From Salibacterium salarium (lineage in GTDB: Bacteria > Bacillota > Bacilli > Bacillales > Marinococcaceae), in contig NZ_JAUSUM010000003.1 in the NCBI RefSeq assembly GCF_030813635.1, positions 1 through 64,000 on the forward strand: a stretch of DNA of 64,000 nucleotides. Direction: 5' to 3'. This document shows, piece after piece, positions 1-7,543 of this stretch (position 1 is its first letter; each line of letters starts with the position of its first letter). The position numbers and the translations under genes were made by a program. The notes under the pieces were generated by a model. It searched no databases and was not told the DNA's origin. It was given only the letters and a program-made list of their open reading frames with translations.

Positions 1-49
1 GGCACGCCGCCAGCGTTCGTCCTGAGCCAGGATCAAACTCTCCAATAAA
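1..49 (-). rRNA. rrs: 16S ribosomal RNA, 5' end (partial)
   Basis: The reverse complement carries the universal 16S 5' segment (GAGAGTTTGATCCTGGCTCAG) followed by GACGAACGCTGGCGGCGTGCC, and the gene runs off the left edge. The mature 5' end was placed at 49 by analogy with B. subtilis TTTAT-GGAGAG. It lies downstream of twelve tRNA genes on the same strand. Confidence 0.97.
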
Positions 50-129
50 AAGATGTTTGATTCTAACTGATTGATTCAATCAATATTGAATCGATATTTG
101 TTGCTTGAATTGACAGACGCTTGACTTTC

Positions 130-152
130 ATTCAATTTTCAAAGAACAACTT
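130..152 (-). promoter_or_regulatory. rRNA leader boxA-type antitermination site
   Basis: The minus strand reads GTTGTTCTTTGAAAATTG about 85 nt upstream of 16S. This is the conserved Bacillus rrn boxA region (TGnTCTTTGAAAA), bound by NusB/NusE in the rRNA antitermination complex. Confidence 0.7.
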
Positions 153-177
153 TGCTTTTTTCTAAGCAAGGAATTCA

Positions 178-206
178 ATGTTAACAAGTTAACTATATCA
201 TGTCAA
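178..206 (-). promoter_or_regulatory. sigma-A promoter of the rRNA operon (P2-like)
   Basis: On the minus strand TTGACA is followed by a 17-nt spacer and TAACAT, between tRNA-Ile and the 16S gene. It gives the rRNA operon its own start site in addition to read-through from the tRNA cluster. Confidence 0.75.
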
Positions 207-216
207 CAATTTTTTA

Positions 217-293
217 TGGTGGGCCTGAGTGGACTTGAACCACCGACCTCACGCTTATCAGGCGTGCGCTCTGACCAACTGAGCTACAGGCCC
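217..293 (-). tRNA. tRNA-Ile (GAT)
   Basis: Full cloverleaf on the minus strand. The acceptor stem begins GGGCCTG, the anticodon loop reads CTGATAA, the T-loop is GGTTCAAGTCC and the CCA is encoded. It is the last tRNA before the 16S gene. Confidence 0.97.
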
Positions 294-361
294 ATTCTTT
301 ATCTTTTCAAAAGACATAAAAAAAGGCATGGCGCCTTTGTTTTTTAAAAAGAAATAAAAAA

Positions 362-435
362 TGGAGCGGGTGATGGGAATCGAACCCACGACATCAGCTT
401 GGAAGGCTGAGGTTTTACCACTAAACTACACCCGC
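362..435 (-). tRNA. tRNA-Gly (TCC)
   Basis: Cloverleaf with acceptor GCGGGTG, anticodon loop CTTCCAA (TCC), T-arm GGGTTCGATTCCC and encoded CCA. Confidence 0.97.
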
Positions 436-441
436 AAATAA

Positions 442-518
442 TGGTCGGGAAGACAGGATTTGAACCTGCGACCACTTGGTCCCAAACCAAGTGCTCTACC
501 AAGCTGAGCTACTTCCCG
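442..518 (-). tRNA. tRNA-Pro (TGG)
   Basis: Cloverleaf with acceptor CGGGAAG, anticodon loop TTTGGGA (TGG), T-arm AGGTTCAAATCCT and encoded CCA. Confidence 0.97.
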
Positions 519-564
519 TTTTCATAGAATAATGTTTTGCCATGCATCTATATATTTTTTATAT

Positions 565-641
<77 letters not shown>

Positions 642-649
642 ATATGAAA

Positions 650-736
<87 letters not shown>

Positions 737-760
737 GAGGCCAATTGATTTTATAATTAT

Positions 761-844
761 TGGTGCGGGCGGAGGGACTTGAACCCTCACGTCAGAGACA
801 CTAGATCCTAAGTCTAGCGCGTCTGCCAATTCCGCCACACCCGC
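761..844 (-). tRNA. tRNA-Leu (TAG)
   Basis: Class II tRNA. The anticodon stem-loop CTAGA-CTTAGGA-TCTAG gives TAG. The acceptor GCGGGTG contains one G-U pair and CCA is encoded. Confidence 0.96.
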
Positions 845-850
845 ATAGAA

Positions 851-925
851 TGGCTGGGCCAGCTGGATTCGAACCAGCGCATCACGGAATCAAAATCCGA
901 TGCCTTACCGCTTGGCTATGGCCCA
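851..925 (-). tRNA. tRNA-Gln (TTG)
   Basis: Cloverleaf with acceptor TGGGCCA, anticodon loop TTTTGAT (TTG), T-arm TGGTTCGAATCCA and encoded CCA. Confidence 0.97.
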
Positions 926-979
926 CTATATTTTCTTGTGAAGAATAAGTGATTTTTTGTTTCACTTCATTCATCTAAT

Positions 980-1011
980 CAAGTCACGTACCGTTGTACG
1001 CTCTTCTCTCT
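980..1011 (-). repeat. tRNA-spacer repeat, copy 1 (partial)
   Basis: Carries the core CAAGTCACGTAC-nnnn-GTACGCTC, a short palindrome (CGTAC/GTACG) seen twice more between tRNA-Asp and tRNA-Val. Here only the palindromic core is kept, between tRNA-Gln and tRNA-Asp. Confidence 0.7.
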
Positions 1012-1091
1012 TCCGCTCCCTTAATTCTTTTACTTCTTCTAGCAAAATTTCAGGGAACATTGTTCTGTTCATTTGTTTGTTTTGAATAAAA

Positions 1092-1167
1092 TGGCGGGCC
1101 TGACGGGAATCGAACCCGCGATCTCCTGCGTGACAGGCAGGCATGTTAACCGCTACACCACAGGCCC
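1092..1167 (-). tRNA. tRNA-Asp (GTC)
   Basis: Cloverleaf with acceptor GGGCCTG, anticodon loop CTGTCAC (GTC), T-arm GGGTTCGATTCCC and encoded CCA. It is flanked on both sides by copies of a spacer repeat. Confidence 0.97.
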
Positions 1168-1218
1168 TTTTTTGTAAAGAATAAGCTGCGAATCTCTTCG
1201 TCAACTGCTCTCAGTCAG

Positions 1219-1411
1219 TCAAGTCACGTACTATTGTACGCTCCTTTCTTCCTTCACTTGTTTCCTCGACCTTCTTGCTTCTTCTTTCCAAAAAAGCGTT
1301 GAAGTTCGAATGCGAATCTGTCAAGTCACGTACTGCTGTACGCTCCTTTCTTTCCTTCGCTTGTTTCCTCGACCTTCTTGCTTCTTCTTTTCAAAAAAGC
1401 GTTGAAGTTTC
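1219..1411 (-). repeat. tRNA-spacer repeat, copies 2 and 3 (tandem)
   Basis: Two direct repeats of about 90 nt (roughly 1220-1309 and 1322-1411, period about 102 nt) differ at only a few positions. Each holds the CGTAC-nnnn-GTACG palindrome, a pyrimidine-rich stretch on the plus strand and a conserved AAAAAAGCGTTGAAG end. They fill most of the tRNA-Asp to tRNA-Val spacer. They may be structured spacer RNA or processing signals; no known family was recognised. Confidence 0.75.
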
Positions 1412-1496
1412 ATTTTCACGTTAATCTTTTTAAGGAGACGAACACTATTTTAACATAATCCTGTTTGTAGTGTCTAGTCTAAATTTTAAAGAATTA

Positions 1497-1572
1497 TGGT
1501 GGAGGGTGACGGGGTCGAACCGCCGACCTCCTGCTTGTAAGGCAGATGCTCTCCCAGCTGAGCTAACCCTCC
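1497..1572 (-). tRNA. tRNA-Val (TAC)
   Basis: Cloverleaf with acceptor GGAGGGT, anticodon loop CTTACAA (TAC), T-arm CGGTTCGACCCCG and encoded CCA. Confidence 0.97.
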
Positions 1573-1573
1573 A

Positions 1574-1648
1574 TGGTGACCCGTAGGGGATTCGAACCCC
1601 TGATACCGCCGTGAAAGGGCGATGTCTTAACCACTTGACCAACGGGCC
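1574..1648 (-). tRNA. tRNA-Glu (TTC)
   Basis: Cloverleaf with acceptor GGCCCGT, anticodon loop CTTTCAC (TTC), T-arm GGGTTCGAATCCC and encoded CCA. It is separated from tRNA-Val by one base. Confidence 0.97.
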
Positions 1649-1659
1649 GATATAAGCAA

Positions 1660-1750
1660 TGGCGGAGAAGGAGGGATTTGAACCCTCGCGCCGCTTACGC
1701 GACCTGCACCCTTAGCAGGGGTGTCCCTTCAGCCACTTGGGTACTTCTCC
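1660..1750 (-). tRNA. tRNA-Ser (GCT)
   Basis: Class II tRNA of 91 nt with a long variable arm. The anticodon loop TGCTAAG gives GCT. The acceptor is GGAGAAG and CCA is encoded. Confidence 0.96.
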
Positions 1751-1751
1751 G

Positions 1752-1826
1752 TGGCTCCACAGGCAGGATTCGAACCTGCGACCGATCGGTTAACAGCCGA
1801 TAGCTCTACCACTGAGCTACTGTGGA
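1752..1826 (-). tRNA. tRNA-Asn (GTT)
   Basis: Cloverleaf with acceptor TCCACAG, anticodon loop CTGTTAA (GTT), T-arm AGGTTCGAATCCT and encoded CCA. It is the first gene of the tRNA cluster. Confidence 0.97.
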
Positions 1827-1867
1827 ATGTGTTGAAAATGTTCGCTTTCTTTTCAGCGACAAAATTC

Positions 1868-1896
1868 ATTCTAACTAATATCGTATGTAATGTCAA
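1868..1896 (-). promoter_or_regulatory. sigma-A promoter of the tRNA cluster
   Basis: The minus strand reads TTGACA, a 17-nt spacer and TAGAAT, about 42 nt upstream of tRNA-Asn. This near-consensus promoter is expected to drive the whole tRNA series into the rRNA operon. Confidence 0.85.
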
Positions 1897-2003
1897 TGAG
1901 TTTTTTAAATGGAATTACTTTTTATTTGTTTTGTTGGTTGTCCTTCTCGTCTGAAGCGACTTTTATAATGTAACACAGCCTTTCAAAATTGGTCAAGGTA
2001 TTA

Positions 2004-2465
2004 TTATAATTTTTTTATCTTACCTTTACATTTTCCGCACTCGTATTTTGTGGTATCCATTTTACGCCGCCTTTTATAATAAATTCCGCATGATTCACAT
2101 TGATAATAGTGAACCTTTTTAGGTGCATTACGTTGTTCTGGAATGCTTCGACAATGGCGGGCCCCTCCCACTTTTTGAAGCAGTATTTTAAAATCTTTAT
2201 CCTTATGTCTGTACCCTTTTCCTTCAAGGTGTAAATGATAATGGCAAAGTTCATGCTTTAAAATTGACACTAATTCATCTTTCCCGAATTTTTCATAATG
2301 CTTCGGGTTTATTTCAATGTGGTGAGTAGATAATATATATCTCCCACCTGTTGTTCGCAGCCTGTTATTAAATACAGTCTTATGTAAAAAGGGTTTTCTA
2401 AAAAATGTTATTGATATATCTTGTGTCAATTGATTTAGTTCTTCCTCTTCCACTGTAGTCACCAA
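2004..2465 (-). CDS. ydcK: SprT-like zinc metalloprotease family protein
   Basis: 153-aa protein of the SprT-like family (YdcK in B. subtilis). The zinc-metallopeptidase motif HELCHYH lies near residue 91. The C-terminal third has a zinc ribbon (CESC near 123 and CGKC near 142). Family members resemble the DNA-protein-crosslink protease Spartan, but the bacterial role is not established. It sits divergent from cmpA and next to tex, as in B. subtilis. Confidence 0.88.
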   Translation of the reverse strand: MVTTVEEEELNQLTQDISITFFRKPFLHKTVFNNRLRTTGGRYILSTHHIEINPKHYEKFGKDELVSILKHELCHYHLHLEGKGYRHKDKDFKILLQKVGGARHCRSIPEQRNAPKKVHYYQCESCGIYYKRRRKMDTTKYECGKCKGKIKKL

Positions 2466-2558
2466 TCCTTTTTGTCAATTCAGACAAACCTTGAATCATA
2501 TAATAATGTAACGATACCTATATTCAACATTACATCTTGATTACAGGAGGTTATATGT

Positions 2559-2690
2559 ATGCCTGGATGGTTTATGAAACAGATGGAAAAAGCTTTTTTT
2601 GAAAAAAACCGCCGGGAAATCCGGGTATTAAATCAATGTTGGTTTGACTATAAATTTAAACAAAAAAGCCTGGCGAGTGATAAAAGTTAG
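2559..2690 (+). CDS. cmpA: cortex morphogenetic protein CmpA
   Basis: 43-aa protein starting MPGWFMKQMEKAFFEKN and carrying LNQCW, which matches the B. subtilis spore protein CmpA (37 aa, MPNWLKKQMQKAF..LLNQCWY) over most of its length. CmpA acts with ClpXP in quality control of the spore coat and cortex in the mother cell. The start follows AGGAGG at 2545-2550 with 8-nt spacing; an ATG 4 nt earlier leads only to a 15-codon frame. Its position between the SprT-like gene and tex is conserved. No convincing sigma-E promoter could be fitted upstream. Confidence 0.9.
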   Translation: MPGWFMKQMEKAFFEKNRREIRVLNQCWFDYKFKQKSLASDKS

Positions 2691-2702
2691 AAATCACCCG
2701 CC
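2672..2702. terminator. bidirectional terminator, cmpA/tex
   Basis: Inverted repeat GGCGAGTGAT ... ATCACCCGCC with one internal mismatch between two convergent genes. A T-run follows on the minus strand. The left arm lies inside the last cmpA codons. Confidence 0.75.
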
Positions 2703-2712
2703 CATTTTATAC

Positions 2713-4902
2713 CTATTCTACTTGTTCATCCGGCTGAATCATTGTCAAAGCGATACGTCCTTTTTTCGTATCTATACCATCTACCCATACATTTACAATA
2801 TCTCCTACTGACACTTCTTCCATCGGATGTTTTATAAATCTCGACGCCAACTTGGATATATGAACGAGTCCATCTTGTTTTACACCAATGTCGATAAATG
2901 CCCCAAAATCAACGACATTTCTAACTGTACCTTGGAGTTCCATTCCTTTTGATAAATCCTCCATACTCATAATACCCTTTTTCAAGATTGGAGCCGGCAA
3001 GTTCTCACGCGGATCTCTGCTCGGACGTTTTAAATCTTCTATTATATCCTTTAACGTTGGAGTTCCGACATCAAGTTCTTTTGCTGTTTCTTGTATATTC
3101 ATGCTTTCGAATTTTTCATTAATAATGGCAGTACCTGCTTCTTCCGTTCTAGCATCTATTTGCTTTAAAAGTTCCCATGCCACTTTATAACTTTCTGGAT
3201 GAATAGCTGTCCTGTCTAATGGTTCATCTCCCTCTGGAATTCTCAAAAAACCTGCTGCCTGTTCAAACGTTTTTGCTCCTAATCTAGGAATGTTTTGTAA
3301 TTCTTTGCGAGTTTGAAAAGAACCTTTCTCATTTCTTGCTTTAATAATATTATTAGCTACTGATTTAGATAAACCAGCTACATATTGGAGAAGGCTGGAG
3401 GACGCGCTGTTAACATTAACACCTACTTGGTTCACAGCCGTTTCTACAACAAATTTCAGCGAATCATTCAGTTTTGCTTGCGAAACATCATGCTGATACT
3501 GCCCCACCCCTACTGATTTAGGGTCAATTTTAACGAGTTCAGCCAATGGGTCCTGCAGGCGCCGTGCAATCGATACGGCACTTCTTTCTTCCACCTCTAA
3601 ATCAGGGAACTCCTCACGGGCAAGCGGAGAGGCTGAATATACACTAGCCCCCGCTTCATTAACAATTAAATAAGATACATCGGCATCAAGTTCAGGAATA
3701 ACGTCCGCAACAAACTGCTCTGTTTCTCTTGATGCTGTACCGTTTCCCACCACGATTACTTCAACTGCATGCTTTTGAATAAGTTCCTTCACTTTCTTTT
3801 TCGATTTTTCCACTTCATTTTTAGGCGGAACGGGGTAAATGACATCGATATCCATCATTTTTCCTGTTTCATCAACAACAGCAAGTTTACAACCCGTCCG
3901 GTAGGCAGGATCCATCCCTAAAACAACCTTCCCTTTCACAGGCGGCTGCAATAATAAATTCTTAAGGTTTTCCGAAAAAATATGAATCGCTTGTTCTTCT
4001 GCTTTCTCCGTTAATTCTTTTCGTAATTCTCTTTCAATAGCAGGAGCAATGAGACGTTTATAAGCGTCTTCATAAGCCTTTTTTAAAAATGGCACCGCCG
4101 GTGAACCAAAACGTTTTATTACATATTTCTCGAGAAAAGAGAAAATCGGTTCTTCCAATGTCTCCACAGATATTTTCAGGACACCTTCTTTTTCGCCTCT
4201 ATTCATCGCAAGTATTCTGTGAGACGGTACCTTTCGAATAGGTTCTTCGTATTCGTAATACATTTCATATATACCTTGTTCATCTTCTGCTTTTGATTTT
4301 TTGCTGGAGGCCATGCTCCCTTGTTGAAAAGTCATCGTTCGAATTCTTTTACGAATTTCAGCATCATCCGATACCCATTCTGCAATAATATCTAATGCTC
4401 CTTGCAAAACATCTTCCCTTGTATGTAACTCATGCTCCTCCGATACATAACGATCCGCTTCTTGTTCAATATCTGCTTCTCTTGGCTGTCCAAAAATAAA
4501 TTCAGCTAAAGGTTCGAGTCCTTTTTCCTTTGCCATAGTTGCTCGTGTTCTCCGTTTTTGGCGATACGGACGGTATAGATCTTCCACCTCTTGCAACTTA
4601 ACGGAACTCTCAATAGATTCTCGTAATTCCTCCGTTAATTTGCCTTGTTCGTTAATCAACCGAAGTACTTCTTGCTTTCTTTCTGTTAATTGTTTTCCGT
4701 ATTCCCATGCTTCCTGAACAGCACGTATTTGTATTTCATCCGCTTCACCACTTTGTTCTTTACGGTACCGGGCAATAAATGGCACCGTATTTCCTTCATC
4801 GAGCAATTGAATAATATTATGAACGGATGTTTTAGGTAACTGCAAATCTTTCGTTATGTTATCCATTAAAAGTTCTTCTGTCTTTGTATCAGCTGTTTTC
4901 AT
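2713..4902 (-). CDS. tex: Tex-family RNA-binding transcription accessory protein
   Basis: 729-aa Tex (YdcI-like) protein. The order is an N-terminal helical Tex domain (about 15-200), a YqgF-like RNase-H fold (about 325-450, with VLGMDPAYRTGCK), helix-hairpin-helix motifs (about 500-570) and a C-terminal S1 RNA-binding domain (about 650-720, with GTVRNVVDFGAFIDIG). Length is typical. Tex proteins bind nucleic acid and influence transcription and stress tolerance. The ATG at 4902 has an AAAGGGG upstream; a second ATG at codon 13 has a weaker site. Confidence 0.95.
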   Translation of the reverse strand: MKTADTKTEELLMDNITKDLQLPKTSVHNIIQLLDEGNTVPFIARYRKEQSGEADEIQIRAVQEAWEYGKQLTERKQEVLRLINEQGKLTEELRESIESSVKLQEVEDLYRPYRQKRRTRATMAKEKGLEPLAEFIFGQPREADIEQEADRYVSEEHELHTREDVLQGALDIIAEWVSDDAEIRKRIRTMTFQQGSMASSKKSKAEDEQGIYEMYYEYEEPIRKVPSHRILAMNRGEKEGVLKISVETLEEPIFSFLEKYVIKRFGSPAVPFLKKAYEDAYKRLIAPAIERELRKELTEKAEEQAIHIFSENLKNLLLQPPVKGKVVLGMDPAYRTGCKLAVVDETGKMMDIDVIYPVPPKNEVEKSKKKVKELIQKHAVEVIVVGNGTASRETEQFVADVIPELDADVSYLIVNEAGASVYSASPLAREEFPDLEVEERSAVSIARRLQDPLAELVKIDPKSVGVGQYQHDVSQAKLNDSLKFVVETAVNQVGVNVNSASSSLLQYVAGLSKSVANNIIKARNEKGSFQTRKELQNIPRLGAKTFEQAAGFLRIPEGDEPLDRTAIHPESYKVAWELLKQIDARTEEAGTAIINEKFESMNIQETAKELDVGTPTLKDIIEDLKRPSRDPRENLPAPILKKGIMSMEDLSKGMELQGTVRNVVDFGAFIDIGVKQDGLVHISKLASRFIKHPMEEVSVGDIVNVWVDGIDTKKGRIALTMIQPDEQVE

Positions 4903-5002
4903 TTAAGTTGTTGCCCCTTTCCCTTAATGTGCACAGGAGAAAATTACTTCTTATAATATAACACGAAATAAAAAGGAAATACGAACAAGAGTTTACGCCA
5001 TT

Positions 5003-5205
5003 AAATAAGAAAAACCGAATGGCTGGGCACTTGCGCTAAACGTGGAAACCGCACCATATGTACTTTTACATATTGCAATGTGGAGCCGCATTTTTAGAAT
5101 ATGCTTCTTTCCCCACGGGCATCGCCTCAGCCTAATGCTTTTCCTATTGGATTCGTCCGTCATCGGCTCTTGCTGAAGGTTCGCCCCAAAAATTGCACGA
5201 ATTCT
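5003..5205. repeat. degenerate dispersed intergenic repeat, copy A
   Basis: Fills most of the tex-rsbX gap. About 37 nt at 5079-5115 (TGTGGAGCC..TTTTTAGAAT.TGCTTCTTTCC) recurs at 31767-31804. The following GC-rich part resembles decayed copies of the structured repeat common between Bacillaceae genes. No open reading frame was found here. Confidence 0.55.
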
Positions 5206-5212
5206 ATAAATA

Positions 5213-5239
5213 AAAAAAGAGCCACTTTTCAGGGCTCTT
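5213..5239 (-). terminator. terminator of the sigma-B operon
   Basis: The minus strand reads AAGAGCCC-TGAAAAGT-GGCTCTTTTTTT, beginning at the rsbX stop codon. It ends the rsb-sigB transcript. Confidence 0.88.
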
Positions 5240-5840
5240 ACGTCATATGACCTACAACAACTGTAATATCATCATTTTTCTTTTGGGCCTTTTGCGCTAT
5301 TTGTTGGATAGATGTATTCGGACATTCCGAATGTCTTATACTTTCTTGATCGGTTCTTGAGATTGTCATTCCATCCGAATGCAGTACAAAATAACTCCCA
5401 TCACACATAGGGAATCGTTCCAATCTATATCGAAATTTACGACCGCATAAATAGCCGGGAACAGGGATAGGACGTCTCATTTCCCCTTCCTTTGAAAAAA
5501 GAAAGGTTTCAACGTTACCGATATTGCCATAGATAATTTCATTCGTGTCAAAATAAAACTTTAATATTGTAATGACAACGCCTCTCTCATGAATAAGTGC
5601 TTGGTTACACTTATCTAAGATAAGCGAAACATCTTCGTCATAATAATCTTTCACAACTTCCATCGCGATATTTGCCGAACAATGGGCACCTTCACCACTT
5701 CCAAGACCATCAGCCAAAGCACAAATAAAAGACGAGTCCGTTTCTATCGTAACATAATCGTCCCCACATCGTTTGTTTCCTTGTTTCACTTGTTGAAAGG
5801 CAGATATCTCAACTTTTGAATGCGTTTTGTTATTAATCAT
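5238..5840 (-). CDS. rsbX: phosphoserine phosphatase RsbX
   Basis: 200-aa PP2C-type phosphatase. DYVTIETD and LADGLGSGEGA near residues 28-52 supply metal-binding aspartates, and DDITVVVGHM closes the fold. RsbX removes phosphate from RsbS and RsbR in the stressosome and so resets the stress signal. It is the last gene of the operon: its ATG directly follows the sigB TAA. Expression from the sigma-B promoter before rsbV makes it a negative feedback element. Confidence 0.93.
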   Translation of the reverse strand: MINNKTHSKVEISAFQQVKQGNKRCGDDYVTIETDSSFICALADGLGSGEGAHCSANIAMEVVKDYYDEDVSLILDKCNQALIHERGVVITILKFYFDTNEIIYGNIGNVETFLFSKEGEMRRPIPVPGYLCGRKFRYRLERFPMCDGSYFVLHSDGMTISRTDQESIRHSECPNTSIQQIAQKAQKKNDDITVVVGHMT

Positions 5841-6647
5841 TTACAGACACTCCGATGGCTCCACTCTTATCGAATCCCTTAGTTTCTGCAAAGCCCGTCG
5901 CTGTAGACGAGATACATGCATTTGAGAGATTCCAAGCTGTTCGCCCGTTTCTTTTTGGCTTAAATTGTCAAAGTAAGTGCACTGAAGAATTTCTTTTTCC
6001 CGGTCGGTCAATACAACAAAGGCTTTCTCTAGTAACATCTGTTGATCGGTTTTTTCATATCCTTCTTCGGTCGACCCCACTAAGTCAAGTAACGTTACAG
6101 CACTACCTTCTTGATCCGCTTCTATGGAACGATCAACTGAAAGGGATTGGTAGCTTTTTCCCATTTCCATCGTTTCTAAAACTTCTTCTTCACTCACACC
6201 TAAGTAAATGGCAATCTCATTAACTTGTGGAGAGCGCTGCAAATCATTTGTTAAATCTTCTACCGACTTTTTAATACGAGGACCAAGTTCTTTAATTCTC
6301 CTCGGAACATGAACACTCCATGTCTTATCTCTTATGAAACGTTTAATTTCACCGACAATGGTAGGTACAGCAAAAGATTCAAAACTTCTATTATACGAAT
6401 TATCGAATCTTCTTAGAGCTGCAAGCAAACCTATCATTCCCACTTGATACAAATCCTCATCGTGATCTTGTCCTCGGGAAAACTTTCGCGCTAACGAATG
6501 AACGAGCTGGTCATAATGTTGAACTAATTTCGTCTGAATTTCTTCCGTAGGGTTTTCTTGAAATTGAGCTATCCATTCATAAACGTATTCGTTCTTAGTA
6601 TCTTGATTATTTTTGTGCGTTTGTTGGTGCTGGGACTCCATTGGCAT
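5841..6647 (-). CDS. sigB: RNA polymerase sigma-B factor
   Basis: 268-aa general-stress sigma factor with region 2 (DLYQVGMIGLLAALRRFD), the hallmark RDKTWSVHVPRRIKELGPRI and a region 4 helix-turn-helix (SQKETGEQLGISQMHVSRLQRRAL). The ATG at 6647 was chosen because GGGAGG lies 7 nt upstream; a longer start at 6662 would overlap that ribosome site. It overlaps the end of rsbW by 41 nt, suggesting translational coupling to its anti-sigma factor. Confidence 0.97.
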   Translation of the reverse strand: MPMESQHQQTHKNNQDTKNEYVYEWIAQFQENPTEEIQTKLVQHYDQLVHSLARKFSRGQDHDEDLYQVGMIGLLAALRRFDNSYNRSFESFAVPTIVGEIKRFIRDKTWSVHVPRRIKELGPRIKKSVEDLTNDLQRSPQVNEIAIYLGVSEEEVLETMEMGKSYQSLSVDRSIEADQEGSAVTLLDLVGSTEEGYEKTDQQMLLEKAFVVLTDREKEILQCTYFDNLSQKETGEQLGISQMHVSRLQRRALQKLRDSIRVEPSECL

Positions 6648-7095
6648 CTTGTTCCCTCCCATCTCTTTGCAGGAACTTCGTCATCACTATCGCAACGCCA
6701 GTTTCCCCGTTGATCTCTACTTTGTCCATCAGAGAATCAATTAGAAAGAGTCCTAGCCCCCCTTCCTTCAAGTCCTCAATCGGCTTCGCGCTGTCAATCG
6801 GGCCAACTTCTTTTTTAATATCTTCTAAATGAAAACTTTGTCCTCGATCCGAAACAACAATTTCAATCTTGTCCTGATAAAGGTCACAAAACAAACCCAT
6901 GTACCCACCTTCATCATAGGCGTGGTCCACAACATTAGTGCATGCTTCTGCAACAGCAATTTTCAAATCTTCAATATCATCATAAGAATAACCGGACCGA
7001 CTCGCGATACCAGATATCGTTAACCTTGCGACACCGACATACTCCGCTCTTGCAGGAATTTTCATTTCTACATGATCTAATACTTCTTTATCCAT
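6607..7095 (-). CDS. rsbW: anti-sigma-B factor / serine kinase RsbW
   Basis: 162-aa GHKL-type kinase. It shows the N-box (VAEACTNVVDHAY, near 48-60), DRGQSF and EGGLGLFLIDSLMD ATP-lid motifs. RsbW binds and inhibits sigma-B, or phosphorylates RsbV. The start codon overlaps the rsbV stop by one base (TGATG). A GTG one codon earlier has better ribosome-site spacing and is an alternative start. Confidence 0.96.
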   Translation of the reverse strand: MDKEVLDHVEMKIPARAEYVGVARLTISGIASRSGYSYDDIEDLKIAVAEACTNVVDHAYDEGGYMGLFCDLYQDKIEIVVSDRGQSFHLEDIKKEVGPIDSAKPIEDLKEGGLGLFLIDSLMDKVEINGETGVAIVMTKFLQRDGREQDANGVPAPTNAQK

Positions 7096-7421
7096 CACTG
7101 AGCTTCCTCCTCTTCTTCGATGTCCATCACTTCATCTAATCCAGTTATAGAGAATAACCTTTTAACCCGTGCATTCAAACCAACTAACCGAAGCGTTCCA
7201 TTGTAGTGATTGGATGATTTCAATGCACCGATAAAAATTCCAAGCCCGGTACTGTCAATATAATCAACATTTGATAAATCTACGATAACACTTGCTCCTT
7301 CTTTTTCTGTTAAAGGAAGTAGAGACTCTCTCAGCTGCGACGCTGTGTATGCATCTACTTCTCCGCTAACGTGAAGAAGGTTGTAATCTTCCTTTTCTTC
7401 CGTACGAATATCCAAGTTCAT
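7095..7421 (-). CDS. rsbV: anti-anti-sigma factor RsbV
   Basis: 108-aa single STAS domain. The phosphoacceptor serine lies in DYIDSTGLGIFIGAL (about residues 52-66). Unphosphorylated RsbV captures RsbW and frees sigma-B. An acidic tail (EEEEEAQ) ends the protein. AGGAGG lies 7 nt before the ATG. It is the first gene behind the internal sigma-B promoter. Confidence 0.96.
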   Translation of the reverse strand: MNLDIRTEEKEDYNLLHVSGEVDAYTASQLRESLLPLTEKEGASVIVDLSNVDYIDSTGLGIFIGALKSSNHYNGTLRLVGLNARVKRLFSITGLDEVMDIEEEEEAQ

Positions 7422-7517
7422 GATAGTACCTCCTAAAAAATAAACACAAAGTATATGGTTAATCGTTACTTTTGACTTACGATTATTCTAACAAATTATA
7501 ATTACTCTGGCTTGTTT

Positions 7518-7543
7518 TTTCCCATACATTCTTGTGTTTAAAC
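7518..7543 (-). promoter_or_regulatory. sigma-B autoregulatory promoter of rsbV-rsbW-sigB-rsbX
   Basis: The minus strand reads GTTTAA, a 14-nt spacer and GGGAAA, close to the sigma-B consensus GTTTAA-N12-15-GGGTAT. The -35 element overlaps the rsbU stop codon (7538-7540), about 100 nt before rsbV. B. subtilis has its autoregulatory promoter in the same place. Confidence 0.88.

Noticed and set aside
2500-2558. Sigma-E promoter for cmpA
   Set aside because: TCATATA and CGATACCTAT are present but separated by about 9 nt, too close for the sigma-E spacing.
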